A DNA stretch of 64,000 bases, taken from assembly GCA_947652115.1 (NCBI GenBank), contig OX393565.1, positions 18,131,690 to 18,195,689 of the forward strand, given 5' to 3'. The first letter of the stretch is position 1. Each line of letters opens with the position of its first letter. Origin of the DNA: Blastomussa wellsi. Its lineage: Eukaryota > Cnidaria > Anthozoa > Scleractinia > Plerogyridae. The notes under the pieces are model-generated. The model searched no databases. It was given only the letters and a program-made list of their open reading frames with translations, and was not told the DNA's origin. Made by a program: the position numbers and the translations under genes. This document shows positions 10,246 through 22,100 of the stretch, piece after piece.

Positions 10246-11332
10246 ATGACGAACGGTACCGGAAACTTGCCATTCCCTTCACAATGCCATCTAGAGGAAT
10301 TTCTGTGTTGACTAAAGTTTGAGTGTCAAATGTTAACAGGCAAGATGTCTTGTCATTACACTGAGCCAACCTGGGAAGAGTATAAAAACAACTTCAATAA
10401 AGCTTGTTTAACCTTTGCATTCCCAGCTACTAAATCTTCTAAGGTTTTCTATAATTGTCTACCAAAATGGTTTTTCTCTTAGAGCACTTTTCATTGTAGT
10501 GTCGAACCTAGTTTTTGTCTCACAACTTCTCAAACCCAGTAATACTGTAATTCTTTATTAAACTTGAAACAAAGCAAATCATAGCCATGATGGAGGATCG
10601 GATACCTGGTTTTAATGAGTACTGACAAATTTCAGATGGTTCAAAGTTTTGGACGCGGATTTTATTTTCAGACACGTTATTTGTCCAAAATTAAAATTGT
10701 CCGAATTTTTTTGCAAGCAATGTAGTCTGGGTCTGTTCTTAGTGTATTAAAACTCGACACCTTTGAACAAATCAGACGGACAACCAAAACTATGCAAGAT
10801 TGGTCACATGAATATGCTTCAAGTTCTCATTGGTTAGTTGTCTTGTTCAAGCTTGATGTGATTGCAGTTGGTTTTGTTTTAAGGCAGCCAATTGAGAACA
10901 TCATGAAAACACCTACAAGTTTACACTTTTCAGTGTTGATAACTTGGAAATACCAATTCTGATGAAATTGTAGGGGGACATTAGATGTTGGCCACTCTTG
11001 AGAATATTGCAAACAGGTTGAGGCGTAAGTTACAGTACCACTGAAAAAAATGTAAGCTATCACCCTCTCAGAAGACAAGAATCTCGTCTTGTGATACAAG
11101 ATCAGTCTCATCTTGCGATACGAGATTCTCGTCTCGAGAGATGCTTCAAAAACTGTAAGTGCAGTTACCCGGCACTATTAAACTTTAGAATTTAGCCCTG
11201 TATGCTTACCATGGAATTTTAGCGGGCTTTATTTTTAATAGAACATGGGCAAAAACTAAAGAAGCCCAGTACCCCGGAATTAGTTTATGTTGCGTAGCAA
11301 ATTGATCTTTTAATGCTGTATTCTAAACCAGC
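10246..11332. other. intron of the WD40-like gene, no gene seen
   Basis: AT-rich, without a supported ORF. Short local repeats only (for example around CTCGTCTTGTGATACAAGAT, 11090). Confidence 0.4.
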
Positions 11333-11492
11333 TAGAAGATGGGTTTCCCTACGTGTTATAAGAAAATAATGCCCTTTGAGGTCTAGAAAAGCAGCTGAAT
11401 GCCCTCGCCTAACGGCTCGGGCATCCACTAGCAGCTTTTCTAGACCTCAAGCGGGAATTATTTTTTTGTAGAACATGGATACCCATCTTCTA
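11333..11492. mobile_element. foldback/MITE palindrome
   Basis: TAGAAGATGGGT at the left pairs with ACCCATCTTCTA at the right. The inner arms GAGGTCTAGAAAAGC and GCTTTTCTAGACCTC are exact complements. The whole 160 bp folds as one hairpin with about 65-70-bp arms. Confidence 0.75.
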
Positions 11493-12552
11493 GTAGGTAA
11501 TTGTCGGTGTTAAAAAAAACTAAAACAAAACATGACTTGCCTAACAAATCTGTTATCTGGAGACCAGCTTATGAAGGAGCCAGGCAGATCTCCAGACACT
11601 CTATCAATGCTCGTGCTATGGTGAAATTCTTCCCAGGTCAACTTTTCATCTTGAACAGTCTAAATCAAGCATATACATATATTAAACAGTCAGTTAGCAA
11701 TATACAATCATTGTTGTTTCAAGGGTTTGAAAACAAATCACACGCCACAAAGCACAAGTTTGGAACCATCATTCTGCCATTTCTAATTGACTCACTACAT
11801 GAATAAAAAAAGGAAAATAGTAAGGAATACATGTACATACCATTACGGCACATTTACATAAAAAAATGCACAAAAATAACACAAAAAAATTGTTATTAAA
11901 TTTTATTAAATAGTGAAACATGCTCTTAGACAAAGCCCACTCAGAAACTGTAGTATGTACCATGGTTTTTAAATTAAACTGTCTACAGAAGCAATTACAT
12001 TCCCCAACTGTGAGCTTTAATGTTTCTGTCAAGACTTGGGACTAATTAATTTTGTCCCGCAAATCATTTAACATTGGAAGATATCAATTTTGTGAAGCAA
12101 TAGTTATATAAACTAGTGAAATCCAGACCACTTGAGCCTGTAAGGGAAATGAAAATTGGTTCACAAAATCGGAGTCTAAAAAATGGGAAATAAAATTACA
12201 GTACTTTAGAAATGAGGTTTGGGTTGACTTGTTGTGAGGTGGCTTGAGAAATCAAGGGTTCAAGAAATTGAAAATTTTATACCGTTTTTTACCTCTCAAT
12301 CTTTGTGGATTAATTGTTTGGGTCATCTTACAGGGGCTTATTGTAAAGTTGATGATACCTTTTTGTACAAATGCCAGGACCCCTCCCAGCCTGCCACTGC
12401 AACCATGCTGCTGTCTGGTGAAAATTGCAGGCTAGTGATGCGAACAGTTTTAACATGGACATACCAAAACTCTGTTGATTAATGCAAAGCAAAATCATCA
12501 TGCAAGTTATGAACCATATTGGAAAGGTAAGAAACTTAAGGTAACGTCCTTG
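11493..12552. other. intron of the WD40-like gene, no gene seen
   Basis: AT-rich. The short open frames here have no splice or composition support. Confidence 0.4.
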
Positions 12553-12818
12553 TTGAGCCTAGTGGCCCATACAGCCAGAGCTTAATATACTGGCTTCTGC
12601 AGTATGAAGCAACTGGGAGCATTTCTACACCCCCTGGATGGGATGCTAGTCCATCGCAGGGTTACTTCCCCAGCCATAAATTCACCAGTACCCATTTATA
12701 CAACTGGGTGGAGAGAGACACTATAAGAATAACTTGCCTTACCCATGGCCAGTACTCCGACCCGGACCATTCGATTCGGAGTTCAAGACGCTAAACATTA
12801 GGCAAACTCACCTCCCTC
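12553..12818 (-). mobile_element. tRNA-related SINE (family 2), minus copy
   Basis: Reverse-orientation copy of the element at 34297-34560. It contains GAGCCTAGTGGCCCA, CCCCCTGGATGGGATGCTAG and CTGGGTGGAGAGAG in the same order. It abuts the target-site duplication of the LINE. Confidence 0.7.
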
Positions 12819-12820
12819 TA

Positions 12821-12829
12821 GAACTGTTA

Positions 12830-12835
<6 letters not shown>
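12821..12835. repeat. left target-site duplication of the LINE
   Basis: GAACTGTTATATATA is repeated with one extra C at 18212-18227 (GAACCTGTTATATATA). It is followed by a (TA)n tract and a T-run, the minus-strand poly(A) tail. Confidence 0.75.
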
Positions 12836-12869
<34 letters not shown>

Positions 12870-13053
12870 TTTTAATTTTTTATTTTAATTGAAGCAAAAA
12901 AAAAAAAAACAGAAAAACAAAAATTACAATGTTGATTATGGTCATACAAAACGTAATAATACAATTACAATAATGATACAGATACAAAAGTTACAAGTCT
13001 AAGTCTAATTTAAAAAAAAAAAAAGGATAAGAGCGATAAGTTTTTACTAGATT

Positions 13054-16000
13054 CTAAGCATTATAAGAGGGGGTTAATGCGCACAATGTTGTCCATTTCG
13101 ATTTAAATTTCGACAATGTATTATTTTTAAAAGCGATTTTGTTTTCACAGAGGATCTTATCTTTTAAGATTGAGAGAAAATTGCTAAAGCTCGGGGGAGT
13201 GTTCTGAAGCCAAAATTGGAAAATGTGATGTTTCGCGGTAATTAAAACATGATTTAAGGCGTAAAAGTTTGAGGAATCCGGTTTGTACCCGTACAAAATA
13301 TCTGTCTCATTTAAGGAGATCTTCTCAGATCGCAGTTCGTTCCACCAAGTGATAATTTCGCGCCAAAACTTTTGGACAGTGGGACATTCATACAGCATAT
13401 GAGTTAAGGTTTCATTAGGGGAAAAACAGTGTTCACAGCGAGGCGACGTTTTCTTTCCCATTTTAAAAAGACTTTGGTTTGAGGGTAGGATGTTATGAAT
13501 TATTTTGAATTGAAAACATCTTAATTTATTTTCTATCGTGACTTTAAATGGCAGTTCATAAATAGCTTTCAGTGGTAAATTCTTTTCGCTTAGGTCTTGT
13601 TCGTTGTTTGGAGGTTTAAGTGTTTTGAAAACAAAGTGTTCACGAGCATGTTTAGCTGTGACTGTCGACGGGGAAATGTTGTTTTTAGTAACTTCATTGG
13701 TTTGCGGCGGGTCGGGAAGCGATCTTTTCCAAATACTAGGGATTGCCGCGAGTAGGCTGTGATATTGTAAGAAATTTACTCGCAGGCCGTACTTTTCTTC
13801 AAATGCAATTCTGGAAAGAAACTTTCTGTCTTCGCCTAACAGGTCCTTTATTTTAACAACACCTTTACGGTGCCAGGATGGAAAAAAGACTGATTTTCCG
13901 CCGATTTTAATAAAGCGGTTGTTCCATATGATCTCATTTTCATATTCATCGACAGACGAAGGTTCTGTAGAGTGTATCTCCTGCCATGCCACGAGGATTT
14001 CTTTGTAAAATGATGGAAATTCCGGTGCAAGGTTTAAGTCATTTATATCAAAATTGCATTCGAAAAGAAAAGTGCCACCGTGGTGGGATGTGAGGGAGGA
14101 GAAGGTAGCGCACCATTTACTATCACCCGCTTCACATAATCGTTTTACCCACGCGGCTTTAAGGGATTTGTCCATTAAAACAAAATCAACCATGTTGAGG
14201 CCACCTTTATCAAAAGGGGCGATAAGCGAATTACGTTTAATCTTATCTGGCTTAAACTTCCAAACAAATTTAAAACAGATGTCCCTGGCTTGTTTGCATA
14301 TGTTCGATGGTACTGCGAGGACAGAAGTATTATAGACAAGTTTGGAAATGGCGAGCGTTTTGACAATGCATATCCTACCTATAAGGGTTAAATTTCTCGT
14401 TGACCACTGATTTAGGATTTTCTTCAGAGATACAAGTTTTTCTTCAAAGTTAATCCTGTCGCTTACCGTAGGGTCATAGGCAAAAGCAACACCAAGAGAG
14501 ATAACGTATTTTTCTGGCCAGGAGATATTATAAGGAGAACGTTTTCCTAAGTTATGTTTAAGGCTACCAAGCCACATTCCTTCCGTCTTGGAGATATTTA
14601 TTTTAAGGCCTGAACAAACTCCAAATTTGTCCAAAATATTGAATAAGTGGCCTGCAGAGTCATCATCGTGTATAAAGGCCGTGATGTCATCAGCATACAA
14701 GCTTAGTTTTATTTCGGTGTCGTTAATTTTTAGGCCTCGTATATTTTCATTCTGTCTGATTGATTGTGCCAGCGATTCGATGGCTAATACAAACAATAAC
14801 CCTGATAAGGGGCACCCTTGTCTTACTCCTCTGAAAAGGGAAAAGAAATTTGACGCATGGCCATTATTGACTACACAGCTAGAGATGTTCGAGTAAAAGA
14901 CGCGGATCCAGTTTTGGAACATTGGACCAAAATTCATAGCTTTAAGGACTTCGAAAAGATATCTCCATTCGAGGGAATCAAAAGCTTTTTCAAAATCTAT
15001 AAAAAAGAGCATGCCGGGTAAATTTCTTTTCTCGTATAAATCAATTACGTCAGAAATCAGGCGAATATTTTCTCCAATGAAGCGGTTTTTGACATATCCA
15101 GTTTGATCTCTATGTATCAGTGACGGTAAGACTTTTTCTAGACGTTTTGCAATGCATTTAGTTGCAATTTTGTAATCAGTGTTAAGAAGGGAAATCGGTC
15201 GCCAGTTTTTGAGGAGAAGCTTATCTTTATTCTTTTTGGTATAAGTGAAATCACACCTCTTCTTTGCGTGATAGACATCTCGCCGGTCTGATAGGCATCA
15301 TTAAAGCAATTAATTAAAGGGCTAGAAACTTCATCCCAAAAGCATACGTAAAATTCTGCTGTAAGTCCGTCGGAACCTGGGGTTTTGTTCTTTGCAAACG
15401 TCTTCAGTATCTCCAGACACTCCTTAGCAGTTATGAGGCCTTCGCAAGTATTTTGCTGATCAGCATTCAGTTTTGGTATATTTTCAGAATTTAGAAATGG
15501 TTTACAGGAATTGTCAAATATTTTGCTATCTTGAGGCAGTTGTGAGGTATACAATGTTTCATAAAAATTTTCCATTTCTGACAGAATTTGGTTTGGTTCT
15601 TCTAGATATTCGTCTTCGCCAGTTTTTAATTTCGCAATGTGTTTTCTATCATGTGCGCGCTTTTCTAAATTAGTGAAATACTTATTATTCCTTTCACCAT
15701 GCTCATACCATCTTACTCTGCTCCTGATTATAGCGCCTTTTGTCTTATACTCAGAAATTTTTTTTAGTTGCAGTTTAACACTTCTCACTTCGTCTGTTAA
15801 ATTCATATCGTTAGGGTTTTGGCCATGACGGATATTAAGCTCATTTAATTTACGTAGTAGATTCATTTCTTGGGATCTTTTGTTTTTACTTAAGCGTTTG
15901 GTAAACCGTATACAGAAGTCTCTGATTTCCATCTTAATCATTTCCCAAAAGAGTCTTTTGTCTTTTGTGTTACTATGTTTTTCTTTTGCGTGAATAAGAA

Positions 16001-16808
16001 AAAATTTTAGCTTTAATACAAATTCTTCATTTTCAAGAAGCGAATTGTTGAATTTCCAAAACCCCGGACCACGCTTTGTTTGAGCGTTTTCATGCTTAAT
16101 TTCAACATAAATAGGGGAATGATCTGAATCATGATATGCTTTAATTTCAGCTTTACTTGCAAGTGAAACCAGGTGTTTTGTTACAAGCCAGTAGTCTAAT
16201 CTACATTGTATTTTGCCTGAACTGTTTCTCCATGTAAAACATTGAGACGTGGGGTGATGAAGTCGCCATATGTCAACAAGGTTCAGGTTGTTGCGAAGGT
16301 CATTTATGCTATCAATGACATTTTTTCGATCATTTATATCTTTTCCTCCTGTTTTATCAACACTTTCAAGTGGACAGTTGAAATCACCACCGAGAATAAT
16401 ATTGACATTCGAGTAGGGACGCAATTTATTAGCTAATTCGTTGAAAAAGGCTTTCTGAAGACTTGGGTCGTTCGGCGCATAAATGTTGGCAAAACAGTAT
16501 TCTTCATCTCGTAAGGTAGCATGAACAATAAGAAACCTACCGCTTTTGTCACTTATAATTTCAGGATTTTCGATTTTTAACGTTGGTTTAATTAACGTCA
16601 TTACACCTCTACTGTGTTTTGACCCGTGGGAGTAGAAAACGTCACCTCCCCATTCGGAGCGCCATACATTTTCGATGTCTTTGTCGCTATAGGTTTCCTG
16701 TAAGAAAATAACATCACATTTTCCATTGTGAAGCCAACGAAATAAGTTTCGTCTTTTGATCGACTTGTTTATACCTCTGATGTTTAGAGAAATGCATTTA
16801 ATGTTCAT
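13054..16808 (-). pseudogene. LINE ORF2 (endonuclease/reverse transcriptase) with one 1-bp frameshift
   Basis: ATG is at 16808 and TAG ends at 13054. The N-terminus is an APE-type endonuclease: SLNIRGINKS, LQETYS, GGDFNCPL and SDHSPI carry the catalytic Asn, Glu, Asp and His positions. The frame breaks in a run of five A (15233-15237 on the plus strand; six are needed), after LIPK. It resumes with NWRPISLLN, then FIDFEKAFDS and YADD, the polymerase metal-binding motifs. A C-terminal CEHCF...H...C zinc-finger-like motif follows, as in L1-group elements. About 1250 aa would be encoded without the lesion. The nick-and-prime mechanism is family knowledge. Confidence 0.9.
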
Positions 16809-17276
16809 CCTTTAGAAAGAGAGAAGTTACTTGACAACAAGTGCGCTCCCTCATCAAGATAAATATACTTATTGATTTGCCGATGTACATTGAAATAAGC
16901 ACGAAACAAACCAAATTTATACACAGTAAAAACACTGATTGTCCACGGAAAGGGTGCCGAAAAACATAAATAGCACAAAACATGTAAAGACATAAAGAGA
17001 ACTATATGCCGTTTAGCGGCTTTTGTATAGAAGGGATAATTTGATGGAAAAATTGCGTTAAACTGAAACAGAAAAATATTCCCTTCTACGATTCCCCGCG
17101 TTTTATATCTGTGGCAAATAATCTACATGTTGGGCTGTAGGGGAATAAAGAAAAGGGTAAAAGTCGGAAGATATTACGCATGATATAACGTTGATTTGAA
17201 ATAACGTGTTGAATAAACTAAGTATTGATAAAGTGATGAATTCGAAAATAGAGTAAAGTGGGTAGGACGTTATACG

Positions 17277-18143
17277 TTAAATCACATCTAAGTCATTCTT
17301 ACTGTAAATTCTGAACGGAGAGTCCGCTGCATCAACCTTGACAAAGATTTTGCCATCTATCGTCCACACACTATGCCAATGCTCGGTCTTCTTACGCTTC
17401 CACGCGCTGGCGAATAACTCACGCCGCATTCTTGTAAGATTTTCGTTTATGTACACTATCTCTCCGTTAAATGTTTGGTTTCTGAGGTGTTTGCGTGCAG
17501 CATACAGTTCCTTTTTTGCTTTGTACGATTTGAATCGGACGATAATCGGTTTTGGTTTGTTGGCATCGTTTCTTACTTGCAGTCGGTGACAGATATCAAT
17601 ATCGTCTTCACGAATCGCGACATTGAGAACAGTTCCAAGATTAATGATCTGTTGGGTGATATTTTCACGGGGTTGTTCGGTGATGCCGTGAATTTCGAGG
17701 TTGTGTTTACGCGTGTACTGCTCTAGGTCGTCAATTTGGTTGATTGCTGTTTCCAGGTCGCCTGCTATACATTCCTGCTCATCGGTGGCTTCGTTCAGCG
17801 ATTTCTTTAAACTCTTTACTTCTTTCTTTAGCTGTTTATTTTCAGTCGTTAGGACCTCAATTTTTGCTACGTGAAATTCCAGTGACTTCTGAAGTTCTGA
17901 GTATTGGCTATGCAAAGCCTTGTTATCTTCGAGGAGTTGGTCTGTATTACTTTTGATGGTCTTCAGCGCCTTCCAGATTTCTTCAAGTTCCGCCATGTTG
18001 GTTTCTGAAAACCTGACAGATTTAGCGGGCGGTTTTTCTAAGCCAGGCGAACTGCTATCACTACTATCACTGCTTCTTTCGGTGCGCTTGCCTTGAAGGT
18101 AGAATGTAATTTGCTCTTGATTACCTTTTCTTTTCTCAGCCAT
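17277..18143 (-). CDS. LINE ORF1 protein (L1 ORF1p-like)
   Basis: 288 aa from ATG at 18143 (MAEKRKGNQEQ) to TAA at 17277. A Ser-rich N-terminal region is followed by a heptad-rich coiled coil (about residues 55-145), an RNA-recognition-like segment (about 150-230; LEIHGI, DIDICHRL, PIIVRFKSY) and a basic C-terminal domain (RMRRELFASAWKRKK). This is the order of L1 ORF1p trimers that bind their own RNA as chaperones. The frame is uninterrupted. Confidence 0.85.
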   Translation of the reverse strand: MAEKRKGNQEQITFYLQGKRTERSSDSSDSSSPGLEKPPAKSVRFSETNMAELEEIWKALKTIKSNTDQLLEDNKALHSQYSELQKSLEFHVAKIEVLTTENKQLKKEVKSLKKSLNEATDEQECIAGDLETAINQIDDLEQYTRKHNLEIHGITEQPRENITQQIINLGTVLNVAIREDDIDICHRLQVRNDANKPKPIIVRFKSYKAKKELYAARKHLRNQTFNGEIVYINENLTRMRRELFASAWKRKKTEHWHSVWTIDGKIFVKVDAADSPFRIYSKNDLDVI

Positions 18144-18227
18144 TACCAAATGACAAGGCGGGGAATAAAATGGACGACTAGTGAAAATTGCTGCCGTCCG
18201 CCATGAGACTCGAACCTGTTATATATA

Positions 18228-18996
18228 CCGCTTACCAAAAAGGCCCAAATTATTTACTGAGAACGTTCCTAAGTTGAAAGGTTTTTCCAGTGGTCATTAA
18301 GATGCTGCACAAACCATCAGGCCACTGCACCTCACACAAATTAGTCAGAAAGAGTCACAAGGCAACTCGATCAATTTTTTCCAAACAAATTTGCAGTAAA
18401 TTTTGTACTACATGTACATGTAAATCAAAAAATGATAAAAGAAAATTATCAAGATATACATATATTTTAATTAACCTTCCTGGTACCAAACTGCCTGTAA
18501 TGACATTAACTGCCTGTGATGTGAAGTATTGTGAAATACCATAAATGATCTAATAAATGCCCAGGGTGTCAATTAAATTTTAGTGGTGTAAGGGGAGCGT
18601 TAAATAGATATGAGGCCTTTATTAGAAAGGGGCGTTTATTTCAACTAAACAATCCAAATAAAAGTTAATAAGAGTTCTATATCAACGTGGCGGCAACAGT
18701 AAGTTTAAAGTTCTATACCAATGTCTTTGTTGTTATCTGGGTCATTATGAGCGCAGAAAGGGGAGGCATCTATAGATATGAAACAGGGCGTTTATTAGAG
18801 AGGGGCGTCTATTTCAAAATTCACACCTCACCAGGGACATTTAATGGATAGGAGGCATTTATAAAAGAGGGGGTGTTTATTAGATCATTGACGCCAATTT
18901 AAATTTGAACTGCAGATGTATATGAAAGTGAAGAATGATCATCACAGTGAATTTCCAATTTAAGCAACTGGAAAGAAGAAGCCTGAAAAAATCAGA
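18228..18996. other. intron of the WD40-like gene, repeat fragments
   Basis: Contains two diverged copies of a GGGCGTTTATTTCAACTAA-type repeat (about 18630 and 18790) that also has a relative near 8470. No gene was seen. Confidence 0.35.
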
Positions 18997-19066
18997 GCTT
19001 CAATGGGATATGAACCAGTGACCTCCGCGATATTGGTGCGATGCTCTACCATCTGAGCTATGAAGC
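18997..19066 (-). tRNA. tRNA-like sequence (Ile-like, probably SINE or pseudogene)
   Basis: On the minus strand it runs from GCTTCATAGCTCAGATGG to ATTGAAGC. The acceptor arm closes over six pairs, box A is intact (AGCTCAGATGGTAGAGC), and box B is altered (GGTTCATATCCC, A replacing G). Position 34-36 reads AAT, but base 33 is C and the anticodon stem has a mismatch. A functional tRNA is unlikely. Confidence 0.35.
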
Positions 19067-19162
19067 AACACTGAGAGTGAGGTCAATCTAATTATTGAGT
19101 TCATATTTTTCTGTGAGGAGTGAAGTGATATGAAGTATATATGAAATAATTCCTGTAATAAC

Positions 19163-22100
19163 CTTTTTGGTCAGTTGCCAAGGTTGAGACATTCCAGATA
19201 CCAAAATGGCCATCCAAGGCAGCCTACCATGAAAAAAAGAAACACAAGATACACATTGTAAACAGGGTCTTAAATTGTGCCTCCTGATCACTAGTCCGAC
19301 TATAAAAAAGTTGCACTGCAACTAGTTGCGAATAGAAATTGAAAGGGATTTTCCTGTTAATTTATGATTGAGTTTTGTCACCAGAAGGAGGACCAATATT
19401 TAAGAAGTTTCTAGCTGGCAACCAAAACTTTTTATTATGTTGGCAGCTAGCACAAAAGTCAAAATGTTAATTTTGGACCCTGATAAAGCACTTGTGATAA
19501 AACAAAATGTGAACTTGGACCACAGACATACACAAGTCATCCTTTTCCCGCTCCATGTACTAAATATGTACATAATGTCAGGTATAAGCAACTGTTTGTT
19601 GTTTACTTACTATTAATGATAATCAAAGTATTAATTTTCCTCAAAACCTGGAATATTTCTTATTAAACTCAAAACCAATAGATAAGTTTGGGTGCAGGTT
19701 CCTTAAGGGGTTGGTGGAACCGGTCATTGCTCCAGCACAGGGAAGTTCAAAGGGGTCTCCATGATACCTTTGGGAGTGGCACCACCTAAAGGCACACAGA
19801 CACTGAAACGCTGAGTAGTGGAATACTTACATGTACCAACCAAAAGGTACCTCACCACCACCTACAAAGGGAGGGGTAGGGTGGGAGGAAAAACAGCAAT
19901 GAAACAGCAAAAAGACAACAAGCTAGAGTGACTAAGTGAATGCAAGGAAGCAACTACATACAACAGTCATGAGTCATGTGGCCGCCCCACACAACGCAAT
20001 CTGGAAGACTACTGGCCAGAATGTTTTAGCTAGAAAAAAACAGTCTACTACCAAATTTTGCAAACATTTTCAGCGTAGAAGGAAGTTAGTGTCCGATAGC
20101 CCGGGGCTAGTGGGTTTTTGCCAGACGGGCAAGTGAAAGTTTTCATGAATTAATTCATCACACTTCTGAGAATTTTTTCGGGCTAGTGGAAATGACCTCC
20201 GGGCGAGTACATTCTGGCTACAGCTTGCCCGAAGGGCAAGTTTGAATATTGAACTTCCTTGTACCCTGATTTTGAATGAAATGATCTTTTGTTAGCATAT
20301 TTGCTAAGCATGTTCTATAAAATTGTCAAAAAATTAATAGTTATTGATATAACTAAAGAAAACAAACAGATCTCACATACCACAGCCAGGTGCTGCTTAT
20401 CGAGAGAGAATTCGACCAGTGCAATGGCAAGATCTGAATGGAGTGATGAGGAACCACCCTAATGCGAAGAAAACAGTCTGCTTCAGTATGGAAGATACAC
20501 TTAAATCTGCCATCATATATTATCATCTTGAAGTTACCATTTTAAAGCTGTCTGCTAATTCCACCTGATACAGTTCTACTCCATTTGGACCGGCAACAGC
20601 TAAACTGTACACCTGCAGAATACAAAAACTGCACTTAAACAAGACGTTCCACTAAAAATAGGACAGCACCCCCCCATATCTTACACAGGAGCGATATGCG
20701 ATAATGGATAGTAACTATTGTATTCATTGCAATGCATGTTGTAGAGTCAAGTATGAGCACTTCAAAATCTCATGAAACTACATGTAAAAGATAACCTGGA
20801 CAAAATAACATATAGCTTGCTAATGTTTTACAAAACATTCTCTGCAGTAAAAATGAAGTGCACATTTTTTTCAAGTTCCGTTGTTATGTGTAATGTTTGT
20901 CAGTTGTTTACGCTATAATGGTTTCAGACTGATGACTGGGTGTGAGAATGGCCAGGCCAGGTCCCTTTTATAGGGGAACTTCCTGCTGAAACAAGAAGGG
21001 ATAAGCACCTCTGACATCTAACACTTTTTGGGCGTGAATTGCAAATTTTATAAAGCCAAGCATCCTGCAAACTAAACATGCTTTAAAATTTCATGACACT
21101 AAAGGAAAGACTGGACAATACTTTACACAACATTAGATCAGAAAAAGGGAAACACATTTTCTCAGAAACTGTCTTTAAAAAACATGGATTGTTTGTCAGT
21201 TGTTCACGCTTTGATGTTTGACTGACAACTGGACGTGAGAATGGCCACGCCGGGCCCCTTTCATGCCGGAACTGCTTATTTAAACATGTTACAAATTTTG
21301 TTTTATTACTATTCATCAGTTAAAACAAAGGAAATCAGAACAATGGCTGTCACAGTTGTTTGGAAATCTGACCTTAATTGGCATAGACTTTCATGTGCAT
21401 AATTATGTATTTCTTTGTTTTCTGTGTAGTTTAGGTTCAATTGAGAAATCATGATTACATGATTGTATATCAAACACTTGAGAGTGTTCACATTCCCAAG
21501 GACCTCAAAGTTTGTCAGAAAATACTCTGCTGTGCATTGTTTAATTTCCATGTCTTTTCTTAGTTTTTGGAAATGTGATGAAACACTGTCTCTTGTGCTT
21601 GATATAAAATAATCATTATAAAATGTTTGAGGAATTGCGCACACTATGATTGGTCAGTTCAAGTTCATTATAGAGGGGGTAAGTTTAACTGTGGTGCTGC
21701 GTCAGTGGGATGTATAGCAAGATAATTTGATTTTATCAGCTGGGTTGATAATGTAAAATGGCCACCGTAAAGCTGACGTTTCGAGCATTAGCCCTTCGTC
21801 GGAGCGAATCGAGGAATTGTGGGTCGTGTGTGGTTTATATACAGAGAGAGAAGCTACGCTATTTGTTGGTGCCTGGTAATGTGAAAAACGACAGAATAAA
21901 TTAGTTGAATGCAAAGCATTTGCATTCTTGAGTTATATACTCATGCATTGTTGAGTTATATATTAAGCACTTGGGAATTTTTAAGAGCGCCCAAGAAGTG
22001 CGAGAAGCACTTGGGTTCGCCTTGTGTTTCTCTATGCACTTCTCTCATGTTCTTAAAAATCCCCCCGTGCTTATATAACTCAACAATGTACTACTTCAAG

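Larger units (their letters stand above)
12836..18211 (-). mobile_element. L1/Tx1-like LINE, almost full length
   Basis: The minus-strand order is a short 5' leader, ORF1 (18143-17277), a 468-bp spacer, ORF2 (16808-13054), a 3' UTR and an A-rich tail seen as T-runs at 12853-12875. Target-site duplications of about 15 bp flank it. The only coding lesion found is one missing A in ORF2 at 15233-15237, so the copy is young. The leader before ORF1 is only 68 bp, so the promoter is probably 5'-truncated. It lies in the long intron of the WD40-like gene, in the same orientation. Confidence 0.9.

Noticed and set aside
11501..11806. 101-codon open frame
   Set aside because: No acceptable ATG context or splice sites, and no domain; it lies beside a foldback MITE in a long intron.
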